DNA of 64,000 nucleotides, from NCBI RefSeq assembly GCF_000764305.2, contig NW_025944985.1, forward strand, positions 262,341 to 326,340, in the 5' to 3' direction. Positions 11,706 to 23,900 of this stretch are shown piece by piece. Source of the DNA: Hyalella azteca (lineage: Eukaryota > Arthropoda > Malacostraca > Amphipoda > Hyalellidae). Each line of letters starts with the position of its first letter. The stretch's first letter is position 1. A program made the position numbers and the translations under genes. The notes below the pieces were generated by a model. It worked only from the letters and a program-made list of their open reading frames with translations, searched no databases and was not told the origin of the DNA.

Positions 11706-13365
11706 GCAAAATATCAGGGAGAACAAGAGCAAGCTTTATGCTGCGTCGTACTCTCAGGAAGCTTCGTGAGTCACTTGTCTACGGCTATATATAATCACGT
11801 AATAATTATGGCTATATATAATCATATATAAATAATATAAAATATTTTAATATTAGGTTCATTAGGGCTTTTTCTAAAAAAAATTCTCCAGCCGGAACTT
11901 TTTATAATTTAATTGAACATCCCAGGGCTTGTCAATGGTTTAATTTTTATCGAGCTGATGATCTTATGAAATGTTAATGATGGTAAACTTTAGGCCCTTG
12001 TATGTAGGCCCATTCACAATGTATGTGAATGTTTCATGCTTGTTTCACCTGTTTTTCTGCGTTTGTTTTTCATTATTAATAGAAGATTTTTATTGGTCGC
12101 TAACCATACATACGAGTGAGCTCTAAACATTTTTAATCGAAGATCTGATTGATCACTAACCACGCAAATTAAAACTGAAAATTATGGACTAACGATCTTA
12201 TTGGTCACTAACCATACGATATGGCCTTAACCATTATAAATCGAAGAACTAAATGATCAATAACAATTCGATTGAGCGCTAATCATTATGAATAAAATAT
12301 CTTACTGTTTACTAACCATACTATTGAGCACTAAATAACCAGCATGAATCCCATTGATACTGCAAAATGAGAAGCAAAACAGCACATGGGCCATTCAGAG
12401 CAGACACTATCATTTTGTACGTCCCATTTCATATAATTTTGTACATCCCTTCACGTTAATTTTCTTGTGCGAATACCTCCAAGATAATTTTTCCTTAAAG
12501 CCGTCAAATGATAACGATGTATATGTGCATATACATAGGTACAAGTTTCGACCCTCTAATTGGAACCGATAAGATATGCGCGTATGTATTACAACAGCTC
12601 ACTGGTGTTGCTGGTGCGCCAGGTGCAAATCAAGTATTGCTGTATAGCAGAGTTTAATGAAGAATTTTATATATTTGTATTTTTAATTGGCTTCTGTTGC
12701 CTTTACTTGTGCTTCCTGCTGCGAGATAAGAGAAAGACCATATCAGCCGTGCTAAAAACTTGTACCGGACTTGAGTATCGTAGTAACTACTTGAGATGTC
12801 AACGAGGTATGTATCACTGCCGTACAAAACGTGGTAAGCGTTCCAAGGAGTAAATAGGAAAATATGTTCTTAAATAAAAAAATTAAAATATCTGTATATG
12901 GCTTTATTCAATCCTACTTAGAAATCTCGGCCATTTGATCAGCGTCCAACCATCGTCGGTAAGATGGATGATGGACATGCATACACAACTGTAGGCAGCT
13001 GTGACAACATCCTGTGGCAGTTGCTACTGCACTGCATGCGAAAAAAAAAGACAGAAAAAACTCCAACTACAATCTAAATATTCGTAGATGAAGATGAAGA
13101 CTAAATTGTTCACCAATTGAAATATAACCAGAATTTTTTATTTACTTCGTATTCACCAATTGCAATATAACCAGAACCTTTTCTTTTTATATTATTGCAT
13201 TTATTGATCTCATTTGAATCATTTTGTCGTTAGGCAAGCCACGCATTAAAGTAAGTTGACACATTTTTCACTTCAATCAATTCCAATCAACATTATTTCG
13301 TTCAATAACCTAACTGACCTGAAGCTCTACCCTCACCACATCAGATAGCGCGACCTGAATCACAT
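11706..13365. other. AT-rich, no gene seen; diverged repeats at 12060-12320
   Basis: Between 12060 and 12320, words like TTATTGGTCACTAACCATA and TCGAAGANCTNATTGATCA recur about five times at 45-60 base spacing, suggesting an old tandem array. An open frame at 12560-12853 has a hydrophobic stretch but no recognisable family or splice support, so it is not called. Confidence 0.45.
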
Positions 13366-13369
13366 CACA

Positions 13370-13770
13370 ATGCATTGCACTTCATCACACATAACCGTAC
13401 ACCACCAACGGGCATCACACTTCACTCACTCCCTCACTCACTATATTTCACCTCATCACCTCGCTCCTCAATGCACAAAACATCACCACACATCACCGCA
13501 GCGTTCCACACACTCCACAACACATCACCATCATGCACCACACTTCACTACACATCACTATCGTGCACTATACACTTCACCTCCGTTCCCTACACAAAAC
13601 AATAATGCTCCACTCTTCACTACACTTCACCAAAATGCTCCACACTGCACCATCATGCTCCGCACATCATCATGCACCACTCATCACCACATGCACCACA
13701 CTTCACCATCAAGCACCATACACCATCATGCACCACTCTTCACCACACATCACCATCGTGCACTACACAT
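13370..13770. repeat. CAC/CAT-rich degenerate satellite
   Basis: Low-complexity DNA built from words such as CATCACCATCATGCACCACA and CTTCACTACACATCACCA, with a loose period of about 15-30 bases. Pyrimidine C is concentrated on the plus strand. Frames across it are His/Thr/Ser-rich artefacts. Confidence 0.85.
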
Positions 13771-13796
13771 CAGCGCGTATCGCAGCGGCGGCGGCG

Positions 13797-13870
13797 TTAT
13801 CAGCGCAGAGCGGCGCAGAGCTGCTGCCCGCATCGTCTTATCAGTTCCTTTGACGGGCGCCCTGAGATAA
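13797..13870. promoter_or_regulatory. GATA motifs between two arrays
   Basis: Three sites in 75 bases: CGTTATCAGCG at 13795, CTTATCAG at 13837 and GAGATAACGC at 13864. The stretch is GC-richer than its surroundings and sits between the CAC-rich and GTG-rich arrays. Confidence 0.28.
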
Positions 13871-13873
13871 CGC

Positions 13874-14090
13874 CCCCGTGGTGGTGGTGTTGCAGTGGTG
13901 GCAGAGTGGTGGAGTTGATGTGGTGGCGGTGGCAGAGAGGTGGAGTTGGAGTGATGGTAGAGGTAGAGAGGTGGTGTAAGTCGTGTAACCGTGTGCTGGT
14001 ACCTGGTAGTAGTGGCAGAGTGGTGACGGCTGCAAAGTGGTGTTGATGACGGAGTGGTGTTGGGGTGGTGGTGACATGATGGTGGTAGAG
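13874..14090. repeat. GTGG-rich degenerate satellite, opposite strand bias
   Basis: Words such as GTGGTGGTGTTGCAGTGGTG and AGTGGTGGAGTTGATGTGG recur without a strict period. Composition is the complement of the CAC-rich array 100 bases upstream, so the two arrays together are an imperfect large inverted arrangement. Confidence 0.8.
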
Positions 14091-14201
14091 CTGTGCAGCT
14101 TATAGCACAAATGATTGTAACTAAGATGCTTTTATTATATGCTGCGGTAATATTGTGCAAGTGTTTCGTAATTGCAATAAAATTGTGCCAACTCCTAGAT
14201 A

Positions 14202-14400
14202 CAGATAAGCCGTCAGTGTGAACGTGCAGACGATCTTTCTTCTTCAGCTCTCGGCTCACTTGAGATAACAGTCTTCTCAGCCTCGCGTTTTATCAGTAGT
14301 AAGAAAACGCAAGATATGATGGCTGAATATGGCAGTGCGTAAAACCAATGATACAAGAGTTAGTGTGAAGATAAGAATCTTGAACCTGTAGTGATAACGC
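14202..14400. promoter_or_regulatory. Cluster of GATA motifs upstream of the U-shaped exons
   Basis: AGATAAGC at 14202, GAGATAACAG at 14262, TTTATCAG at 14288, AGATAAG at 14370 and TGATAACGC at 14392. The cluster lies within 650 bases of the most 5' recognised U-shaped exon. Enhancer or promoter function is inferred, not shown. Confidence 0.35.
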
Positions 14401-14822
14401 ACGCTATACTCCTATACTGTCTTGATCTTCTTGACGCGCACAACTTTTCTTCAGTTGGGAACGAATGATATGTATATTTTTGAGTTTAAAGATTTTAACG
14501 CCAGATTTTTTCGAACAATTTTCAATCTTCTTTCAATATTTACATGTTAGCATGGTGATACATTCATTTTAACTTCTATAAGTTTAAAGATGTCTTGCAA
14601 AGTATCAATGATGCAACGCGGGTAACCTAATGTTCGCCCAACACTGCAAAAAATGCCGCCTCAGTTGCCTGGCTCCTCCCCTCCACAGCAACATCACGTC
14701 AGTTGTATGCTGACGTTTGTGGTGTAAGGTTAGCGCGTTCTAGTCAAGGGACCACCAGCTCGTCCCACTCCCTGGGAGTGTCGATCGATATCGTATGATT
14801 CTTCTGTGTGTTGTTAACTGAG

Positions 14823-14923
14823 GTATTTTTGATGCTGTTAAACCAAGACCACCTGGTGACTAGGCTATACGGGATGGACTCCAAGGACCGTAATTGGATT
14901 CTTCAAGGATTGATTCAGAACCC
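14823..14923 (+). other. ush: Most 5' recognised U-shaped exon, possible PR-like segment
   Basis: Preceded by a pyrimidine/TG tract ending AG and followed by GTGAGTTT. Its phase (two bases over) fits the one-base start of the exon at 17777. The peptide contains MDSKDRNWIL, reminiscent of the NWMRYV-type core of PR domains; vertebrate FOG proteins have a PR-like domain near their N terminus. This resemblance is short and is inference. Confidence 0.5.
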
Positions 14924-17900
14924 GTGAGTTTAAGTTATACATAGCTTCTATTAAACTTCGAGAAAAGGCTCCTGGTAGTGTTTTCAATGCCTCCCCCACA
15001 TTTCATTGCGGCTATTGCCGCGCTATCAGTGTTAGCTGATAGATCGATACCTTACTTGTCGTTCTGCTGATATCAAACGTTGAGGATGATAAGAAATCAT
15101 TCGCTTGCTGCAATGCTGAACGAGAAAACGCTCATTCTCTTTCTGTGCTCAGGGGTGCGTTATCTAACGCTTATCTCGTCCTGATAGCGAGATTCGTAGA
15201 CATTGCTTACGAATATATACCTACATGTCGGTTTCACTCTACCTACTCTTTCTGTAGTGCGATGCAACCTTTTCCTTAAACCGTAAAAGTTTTCAGAAAA
15301 AAAGTACTTTGAAGAGTTTGTTTTGCTTTCATTTCATCTGTAAGTATTGGTTAAGCCTACGTGTGGCGGTGTGGTGTAGTTACCGTAATGTTGAAATTGT
15401 CATTGGGCATTGGGCAAAGTATAGGTTAGGTTCTAACTTCCAACTGACATAAAATATTTTCACGTGATGCAATTTGTTCTATGAGTTATATTATAAAGAC
15501 TGCGTGTAATTTTAGTTTCTTTGCATTTGATTCACTGCTTATAGCGAAATTATATTCGATAAATTTTATTAAAGTAAAGATTTTACCAATACATTTTTTG
15601 ACTGAAAAACTGAACATTTTCTGACTGGTAAAACCACCAGTTGTTATGTGCGAAATTGCTTAAAATCTATATTTGTTCCAAAACCTTGATAGCAAAATCT
15701 TCAGTCCTACCATTTTGCAAAAATACCATCAGCGAATCTCCCTAGTCCCTGGATTTCAAGACGATAATTACAAGTTTGTTGCACGTCTTGTTGAAAAAAA
15801 AAAAACATTTGTTTACTATAAATTCATGTTTAATTTATTATGAGAATGCATCTTGTATTCTCGATAATCTATCATGAAATATTTAATGGTTGCAACGCTT
15901 GTCTTGCATGCATCACCGCCGTGACGCACGCCATCTTTTGTGCTTCTGTCAAGACGACACACGACGTCTCTTCTTGCAGGTCAATGTTTCGACATCCACG
16001 CTCGCCGTACGTGCACATTCACGCACCGTGTTCATCTAAAGTCTAAACGACTTGAATTATTAATCTGTCACGTTGAACGCTAACTGAATAATTAGACACT
16101 CGCGTTGAACACGATTTTTAATGAACTGAATACTTATTAATTAACTCAAAGTGAACCTTTACGGACCCTAATCCAGCGTTAAAAATACAGATATATTTTT
16201 AAATACCAATGAATTGATGAAGATAACATTTATCAGCTGCGTGTTTATTCATAGAAAGCACTAATTTAATTCAATAATTCATGTGTATTAAACTGTGGTA
16301 TTTATAGATGGTTTTTCACCTGTATATCATTCCATGGCCTTTCGATCAGCCGAAATATATCTCGATGTTTATGTAGAATTGCCATTCAGTTGAAAAGCTC
16401 AAACACTTATTTTCTTGGGACGGATACAATAAGAATATCTTGAATTTTCTTTGTTTTCTCACCAAAAAATTCTTAGTTCCTTAGTTGCCAATTTAGGCAA
16501 TCGACTGATAAATAAAATTTATGTCATTGCGCTAATGCGGCCGAATCCGCACTCGTCTGTTATTTTTTCGTAATTTATTAAAAGATAATATTGATAAGTT
16601 TTAGATATTTAGCATCTTATATATATGATTGCCGAGGAAACTTTTCACGCAATGTTAGTGCATTGGGCTTTTCTACTACCATTATAAAATAATTATTCAT
16701 ACAGAATATATCTTCAATTACTAGGAATATTAATTAACAACGAATCGGACACAGTGTTTCGCTACATATTTATAAAAACTATTTTCCTAAAGGGTATTTG
16801 TCAAGTAGTTGAAATCGAAAAAAAATCTACGGGACGATACATACTCATTTCAGTGTTGGTTAACATTTATTGGACTCGTTTACACAATTTTCATCATGCG
16901 AGATCTTATTTTATTCTTTAAAGCTTCTAAAATAATTATTCATGTTATCATCTGTTGTGTACGTGGTCCATCAATTGAATTGAAGTATCAATGCACCGCT
17001 TGAACTCCTTTAATCAATTTTTACGTTTTATTCGTTGATGAAGGCTATGATTTTCATATAACTAATTTATGTTCATCAATTAAAAAAACTTCCATGTGAC
17101 GTAGTTTGAATGATCTTTTTTTTCTTCAATTTCGTACTGTTTATTTTAGTCTGTCGTCGTGTGAGGGTCAAGATTGAAAAGTTTATTTAATATGTACTCC
17201 TTTTTCAATAATTTTATTCAAAAGTGAAATCTACTGCGATGCATTGTATTTTATCCCGACATTTACTAATTCATAAACGACATCAAAATAATTTAGCATC
17301 GCATTTCGTATTCTGCTACAAAGAATGACAAGAAAATTGCAATTGAAAATGCATCAATTATCATAATTATTACCTATCTCATAATTTACTTGACAGTGAA
17401 TTGACAGTAAATCCTGCTTAATGGTTGTAATTTATTTCAAGATTTGATGGATGAGCTGAACATACACATTAATGGCCGGATGGTTCGATTCTTATTCATT
17501 TATTAATTCATTCATACATTAATTCGAGCGTGAATGCAAATCTCCTGACCAGTCCGTTGTTTGAAACGAACAAACTCGTAAAACTTTATTCATTTATACA
17601 TTCATTCATGTTTGATTTATGCTTACCAGTTGCTATCTTCAGTTCATCAATTCTTATTGATTTTGGACTAGATAAGTTTTGTTTATTTTATTGGTAATAT
17701 TATACAACATTTTTTTATTGTTGTTGCTTTTTTGTATTTAACATTTTGTAATCTGTAATTTTGACATTTTTTGCAGAATTAAACCTCACAACAGTCAAGC
17801 CGAACCCTCCTCTCCTGTGAGCACGCAGAAGGCACCACAGAACCCAGAAGTCGTTCCCTCCATAGCTACTGAAGAAGACGATCCTACCATACAAGGGCCT

Positions 17901-20900
17901 TCCTTTCCTCCCAGTCACTCCACATCGCAAAGGACAACAGAACCAGGTTCGACATCTCCTAACATTGCTGCTGCAGCAGCGACCGCCTCCGCGGGTGCCA
18001 ACAATTCGTCGTCATCCACAGCGAAGACATCGTCGGATGCATCCAAGATATCTGATGACGTGAGTGGACTTTTCGCTTAGTGGGTACTGTTTCGTTCAAA
18101 TTGATAAGTCACAAATCGGGTATTTCCTTCAATTATATAATTAAATGCCCTCAAGTCTCCTTATTGATCTGCAAATGAGCATGATTATCCTGGCTGTAGA
18201 AACTATAAACGTGATATTGTTCATATCAAAACAATTTTTATTCGCAGGAACACGATGATAAACTCAGCCGCTCTCCGGTGTCTCCGACGGTACTAAGGCA
18301 ACCAGCAGTCGAATTCCCTGCCGGCGACGAAAATCCTGAAGTTTCCATTCCTTCCGCGAAAACCAAACTCAAATCGTCACAAATCTCCAATAAACAGTCG
18401 TCCGTTGCTCACCAAAGACTGTCTTTTGTTAACGATCTGAAGTCTCTGGGTATCGTTCTGCAGACGTCGGAGTCTGATCAACATTCGTCTGGTTCCCTCT
18501 TCAAATCATCAGTTGAAAACCTCGGACTATCAACTCCTGACCATAGCTTAGCCAGGTCCAACTATAGATCAACCAGTTCGGATCCTAAAACAACAGTTGC
18601 CGACTTCAAATCATCATTTTTGAACGCCAAGTCAACAAGTGACGAGCACGGATCACCAGACCAAGAGCCCCGGTCATCAGGAGAGACTTCCGACGACCCG
18701 TCGAGGTTCGAACTCGCGGCGACGTCGGGAGGTCGAGACGAGGCCAGCGTCCCGACTTGTCGCGAGAGTGCGAGTCCTCTCGACATGAAGCAAGAACGAG
18801 GGGAGTCTCCAGCATTAGAAGCTGCAACGAAAGCCTTCAACCTTGCCTGCACCAGCGCCCTCTCCAACGCCGTTTTAAGGTGACTAAACTGTAGTCTGTA
18901 GCTTTTTCGACGTCTGTTTGCACCTAAGTCTGAACTTTAGCTGGAACAAACGTTTGAATTCATTAAACATACCTTGGCTTAAACCTAACCTTTAACATTC
19001 ATCTTCCGTCATATCGTCGGTGGGATCCCTAGCCTATACCTTCAGTTCAATTAGTTTCAAATTATCAGCCATTGGAATCTAATGACTGAATTTAAAATGT
19101 CGACGTACCATGGACTTCCTCCTCATCCTGTGCCGTCTTCCCCCTCGGCGTTTTCTGAGTTCTATCTATTTCTTCGCTCGTTCCTTTTTTTTCCCCTCCC
19201 CTTCCTGATGTTACTTCTTTCTTTTCTCACCTTTTTCTTTCTTAACCTCATTTCTTTTCGCATTCCTTCTTTTCCTTTCTTTTTTTCACCCTTTCCTTCC
19301 CTCAACCCATTTTTCATCAAATTTTCTGATATCCACAGATTTTTTTTTTTGCATCTATCCTTTTTTGCCGCTCCATTATGGTCTGTCATCGCTTTCTTTT
19401 GTTGTTTAATTTACCGACCGTTTCCTTCTTACTCTCCGTGGCCAAGAAACTAAGTCCTAACTGATCATCTTCACTTTAACCTTAGCGTCAGACCTCTGGT
19501 AACTTGGCGCTAGCAAAAATAGGTTATGTCACTAATGCATTATTCGTGTGGATATAAACCACTTCGGTAAAACGATAACTAACTTCACACGTTCCCATTA
19601 TCTTGACTATGAATATAAAATTTCGTCACAGTCGCTAGGGGCTTGAATAGTTAGGTTTTCAAGAGTAAACAATTATTTTCGAGGGCTGCAATCGAAGCTT
19701 TGTTCTTGTTTCTGAAGGGGACGTTTATACACAAGACCACCAGCTTTAACACCAGCTTTAGACATCTCTTGGTTCAACGCTCCGCGCATCATCTGAGTTC
19801 ACAGATGTTTCGTTGTGTATCAACAACTGCGCAAATGATCATATCCAGCTGAACACACGTGCATCATTAGCACAAACATGTACTAGCAGCTTCTCTTTGG
19901 TAGTATATATTCAGTGCATAACTGTCAGCTCTCAATCTCGGAAATTCGCACGATAAGAATATAAATCCCGGAAAATCGTGCACAATATTCACGTCGGACG
20001 CCAGAAGTAATCCAATTCCGTTTTAGGATATTTATCAATAAATTAGATTTCATTATGTCTGATTTATTTATATTTTTAGAATAAAAATTATTAGAAGTAT
20101 CTATATCAGTGTGGTGAATTTTGTGCCGTCTACTTGCAAGTGATTTATAGGACATCAAAATTTACGCACTTGCCCTGTACTTCGGGATGGGCTGGTGGTG
20201 GTCAGTCCAACTGTTAGGGCAGATAAGGTGCACTGAGCAAGCGACCAACCATCTTTTATCTCACTGTCAATACTGTGAGTTCAACTTCAGTCTCGGCCTC
20301 TCTATTTTAAAGCCGATAAACCTTGTTCCGTTTGTGTATTAAAAGGGACAGAAAATACATGACAGAGTGTGTTGACCGATTAAAATTGTGCTTAAATTGC
20401 AAAATGGTGTTGGTGACTGACGTTACATTTCATTGGATGTGCAGAGTGCAAGATGTAGGAAGTGCTGCTGAAAAAGCTTGTTGTCTTATCTGTAGGGTTA
20501 TCGAAGTACATGGCAGTGCAGGTGCCCTCAGCTCTCGCTTATCAGCAGCCGTTATTGTTAAGAGATAAGCATTGACGTGTCTCTATCAGCACTCGCTAGC
20601 TTAGATCTCTCTGGCTCGCCGCGAGTGCAACAGCTTTATTCAATCATTTGAGTCCTGCCTTATTTTCTGTTGTTAGTTCCGTGATATTTACTGGTAATTA
20701 TTTTATTTGAAGATTTTTGTGCTTCGCGAGTATTTCACAATTGAAGAGGACGAAGTGAATCTATAATTACTACATGTTTTCCTGAGGCTGTCGTACCCTC
20801 ATATTATACACTTGTGAGGTTAAGGTTAGTACTGTTTCTATACTAGCACTTACACGAACTTTGGTTGTAGTTATATAGATTGTCAGAAATTATGTTAAGT

Positions 20901-23900
20901 TACAGTGGATTCAAATATATTTATTCCCTCTCAAGGTTTTCACGTTCATGTTCTAGCTTTAGCCAACTTTTTAATAATTAGTATAGCCAACTACCCACTA
21001 TAAAATTGTCACTATCGTATTTTCGATCACTACAAACTATTCACCAGTCAACCATTGAATTGCCGGTACTTACTTAACAAATACCAGTGTATCTACGGGC
21101 ATGCAATTTAATAGTAATATGTGAATAAGTAATAATTAATGAAACGTAAAAATTTCCCTCCAGATTAATGACCTTGAAACAACGTTAATTGCTAATTTAT
21201 TTTTCGAAACTAAGTTTAGTAAACGTTCTTTAAGCGTAGGACGTGTTATTTAAACGTAACGATTTGAACGTTATTCAAACGTAAGATACGCTACTAAAAC
21301 GTAACGATTTAAACGTTATTTCAACACAAGATACGCTACTAAAATGTAAAGATTTAACGTTACTTCTCATGTTTGTACAAAACTACATTCACATTTACCT
21401 CGCAATCTCTCCTGCCTCCCCCAGCCTGCAGCGGCTGACCGGCACCAGCAGCAGCAGCAGCGGTCAGGACGCTGACGCGGCGCAGCAGCATCTCTCAGCC
21501 ATGCTACAGGGACTGCCTCTGTTCATGCAGGGGCTAGGCAGGCTCGGAGCTCCTGGTGAGAATTATTTATTTATTGTATCATCCTTTTATTTATTGTATC
21601 ATTTAATGATATTCGTAGATTTGGAGCTCCTGGTGAGAATTATTTATTTGTTGTATCATTCTATGATATTCGTAGACTTGGAGCTCCTGGTGAGAATTAT
21701 TTATTTGTTGTATCATTCTATGATATTCGTAGACTTCGAGGTCCTGGTGCGACTCTTTGATTTTGGAATGTTCCGCCAGCGTGTTTTCCTGAGGAGTACG
21801 TTTAGATATCTAATTATATGCATCAGTTAATTGTTATAGAAAGCAATGTTAGAAATATTTAAGTATTTAGATCCTAGCCCTGCCACAGACACTGAATATT
21901 TAGTGAAAGAAAAGAATAGAAGTGTCGGCACTGAAGACATTGGCCCATGGCCTGTTGCCGATTCTTGTACCTTTCGTGACTTGATTCACAAGGGATCCGG
22001 CCTTTGGAATCCGATCTTTACATAACTATAATGCGCTCTTAAATGGTTTAAAAATACAATTATATCATAAGCAGAATTTTATCATATAAGTGTCATTGAT
22101 AAGAATCCTTGTCAAAATTATGAATCAGGCATGAAGCTTCACTTTTAAATAGTGTCCTGTACTATCATTGATATATTTTATGGTTTGAGTGTACAGCTGC
22201 CTGCCCACACCAGTTCAATATGTAGTTCTGAAATCTGTTGTCTGTTGCCTTATCTCAGTATCGTCTTAATTAAATAATCGGCGCTTCATTACCATCAATC
22301 AATTCTATCTTATTTCTCTAACGTATAGGCAGTGAGCGTCTGCATCTTGGCCAGCAAACTGAAAAACTAGATGTTTTCTGAGATATATATTATAAAAGTC
22401 GTTTTATAATACAAAAAATATTATATATTATAATAGTCAACATAAAATGTATGCTTTTTCATCGTGCCTGTGTTGATGTGCTTATTTGTGTGCAGCCGTG
22501 AGTGGCCTGCCCTTGCCCAGCGGCAGCAGTCCCCCTGGTAGCTCCCTGGCCGCGGGGGGCGGAGGCATTCAGTGCTCGTGCGGTATACGCTTCAGCTGCC
22601 GCAGCAACATGGAGGCGCATAAGAAGTTCTACTGCACGCACCAGGCTGCCGCTGCTGCAGGTCAGAGTCTTGACATTCTCAGTGGTGATGATCCTTTGTA
22701 TTAGATACTTCGTGTTAGATCAAAAATATTAGATATTAGATCTTTCGTGTTAGTACAAATTTTTAATATATTAATGTTAAATATATTTTGATAAATGTAT
22801 ACGATGATGTTTCTGACTCTGCAGTGGAGAACGTGAGCGACACGAGCATCTCGAGAGACGCCGCTGAAGGCAGCGGCGACGAGAAGTATGTGCTTCGCTG
22901 CACGCAGTGTCCCTACAGCACCACCCACAAACTCAGCCTCAACGGCCACATGAACATGCATACCGCCTCAGCCGCCGCCCCTGACGACAGCCATGTACCG
23001 GTGCTGTCACCTAAACATAAGACTACATGTGCTCCCATCGATGCTCGGGCTATGGACCGATATTGCACCGACTGTGATATTCAGTTCTCTTCATTAAAGA
23101 CATTCAAAGTACACAAAACTCATTATTGCCAAACAAGACACGTTGTCAAGGCCAATAAAAGCCCGATAAGGGACGATCAGAGTTCATCTACTATCCTGAA
23201 CTCGAGTGCGTCAGGGCAACCTATTTTGCTTCTACCAACTGATCCCGCGCTTCTAGTTCCATATTCTTTGCTCATCGGCGCCAGTCTCTTGCCTTCACAT
23301 ATTCTTCCTCAACAAGGAGCTGCAGTTCTAACCAGGGACGGACAAATTCATCCTCTGTCCCTTGCTCATTTGCTGGGCAACACTGCACCAGCCGCGGCCC
23401 CTCCACTTTTGTCGCCACCAAACTTTAATATTTCTGCGTCTGTCCCCCCAGTCTCCACAGCCTCCACTATTGATTCCCCTCAAGTCTCCCCACGCGCTGC
23501 TAATCACAGTCAGGGAAGCGCTAGCTTGTCGGAAGAATCGAATCCTACTAAGCCTGTTAAAATGGAGTCCCATTCCTCTTCACGTGAACCCGCCACTGCT
23601 GTCAAACGCCGAGGGGACGGCGATTGTCCCCTTGATTTAACCACGAAGAGGTCGAAGTTGTCCATAAAAACTGATCTATTAAGTGACGAAGAAAAGGAAA
23701 ATCGTGAGGTGAACACACCTTCCCTGACAAACTCCCCCGCTACCGTCAGAAACGGGTCATCCAGCAGCGGCAGCGCTGCAGGTGACACTGAATCGAAACT
23801 TCTGTCGTCTCCTCGAGACTCACCCTTGGTGGATGAGACTGCAGGATCCACCCTACGTTCCCCACGTCCTGCCTCAGCCGCCCCAAGTCTCTCTTCCCCT

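Larger units (their letters stand above)
18880..21424 (+). other. Intron of U-shaped gene
   Basis: A 2.5-kb intron. It holds a polypyrimidine tract (19180-19440), a GATA cluster (20219-20595), and an AACGTAACGATTTAAACGTT-like short tandem repeat at 21240-21350. It ends at a good pyrimidine-rich acceptor (TCTCCTGCCTCCCCCAG). Confidence 0.65.

Noticed and set aside
11494..11831. Hydrophobic, membrane-like open frames
   Set aside because: Artefact of the 36-bp ATATGC-rich tandem array; no start context or domain.
19082..19453. Phe/Leu/Ser-rich frame that looks like a membrane protein
   Set aside because: It is translation of a polypyrimidine tract inside a U-shaped intron.
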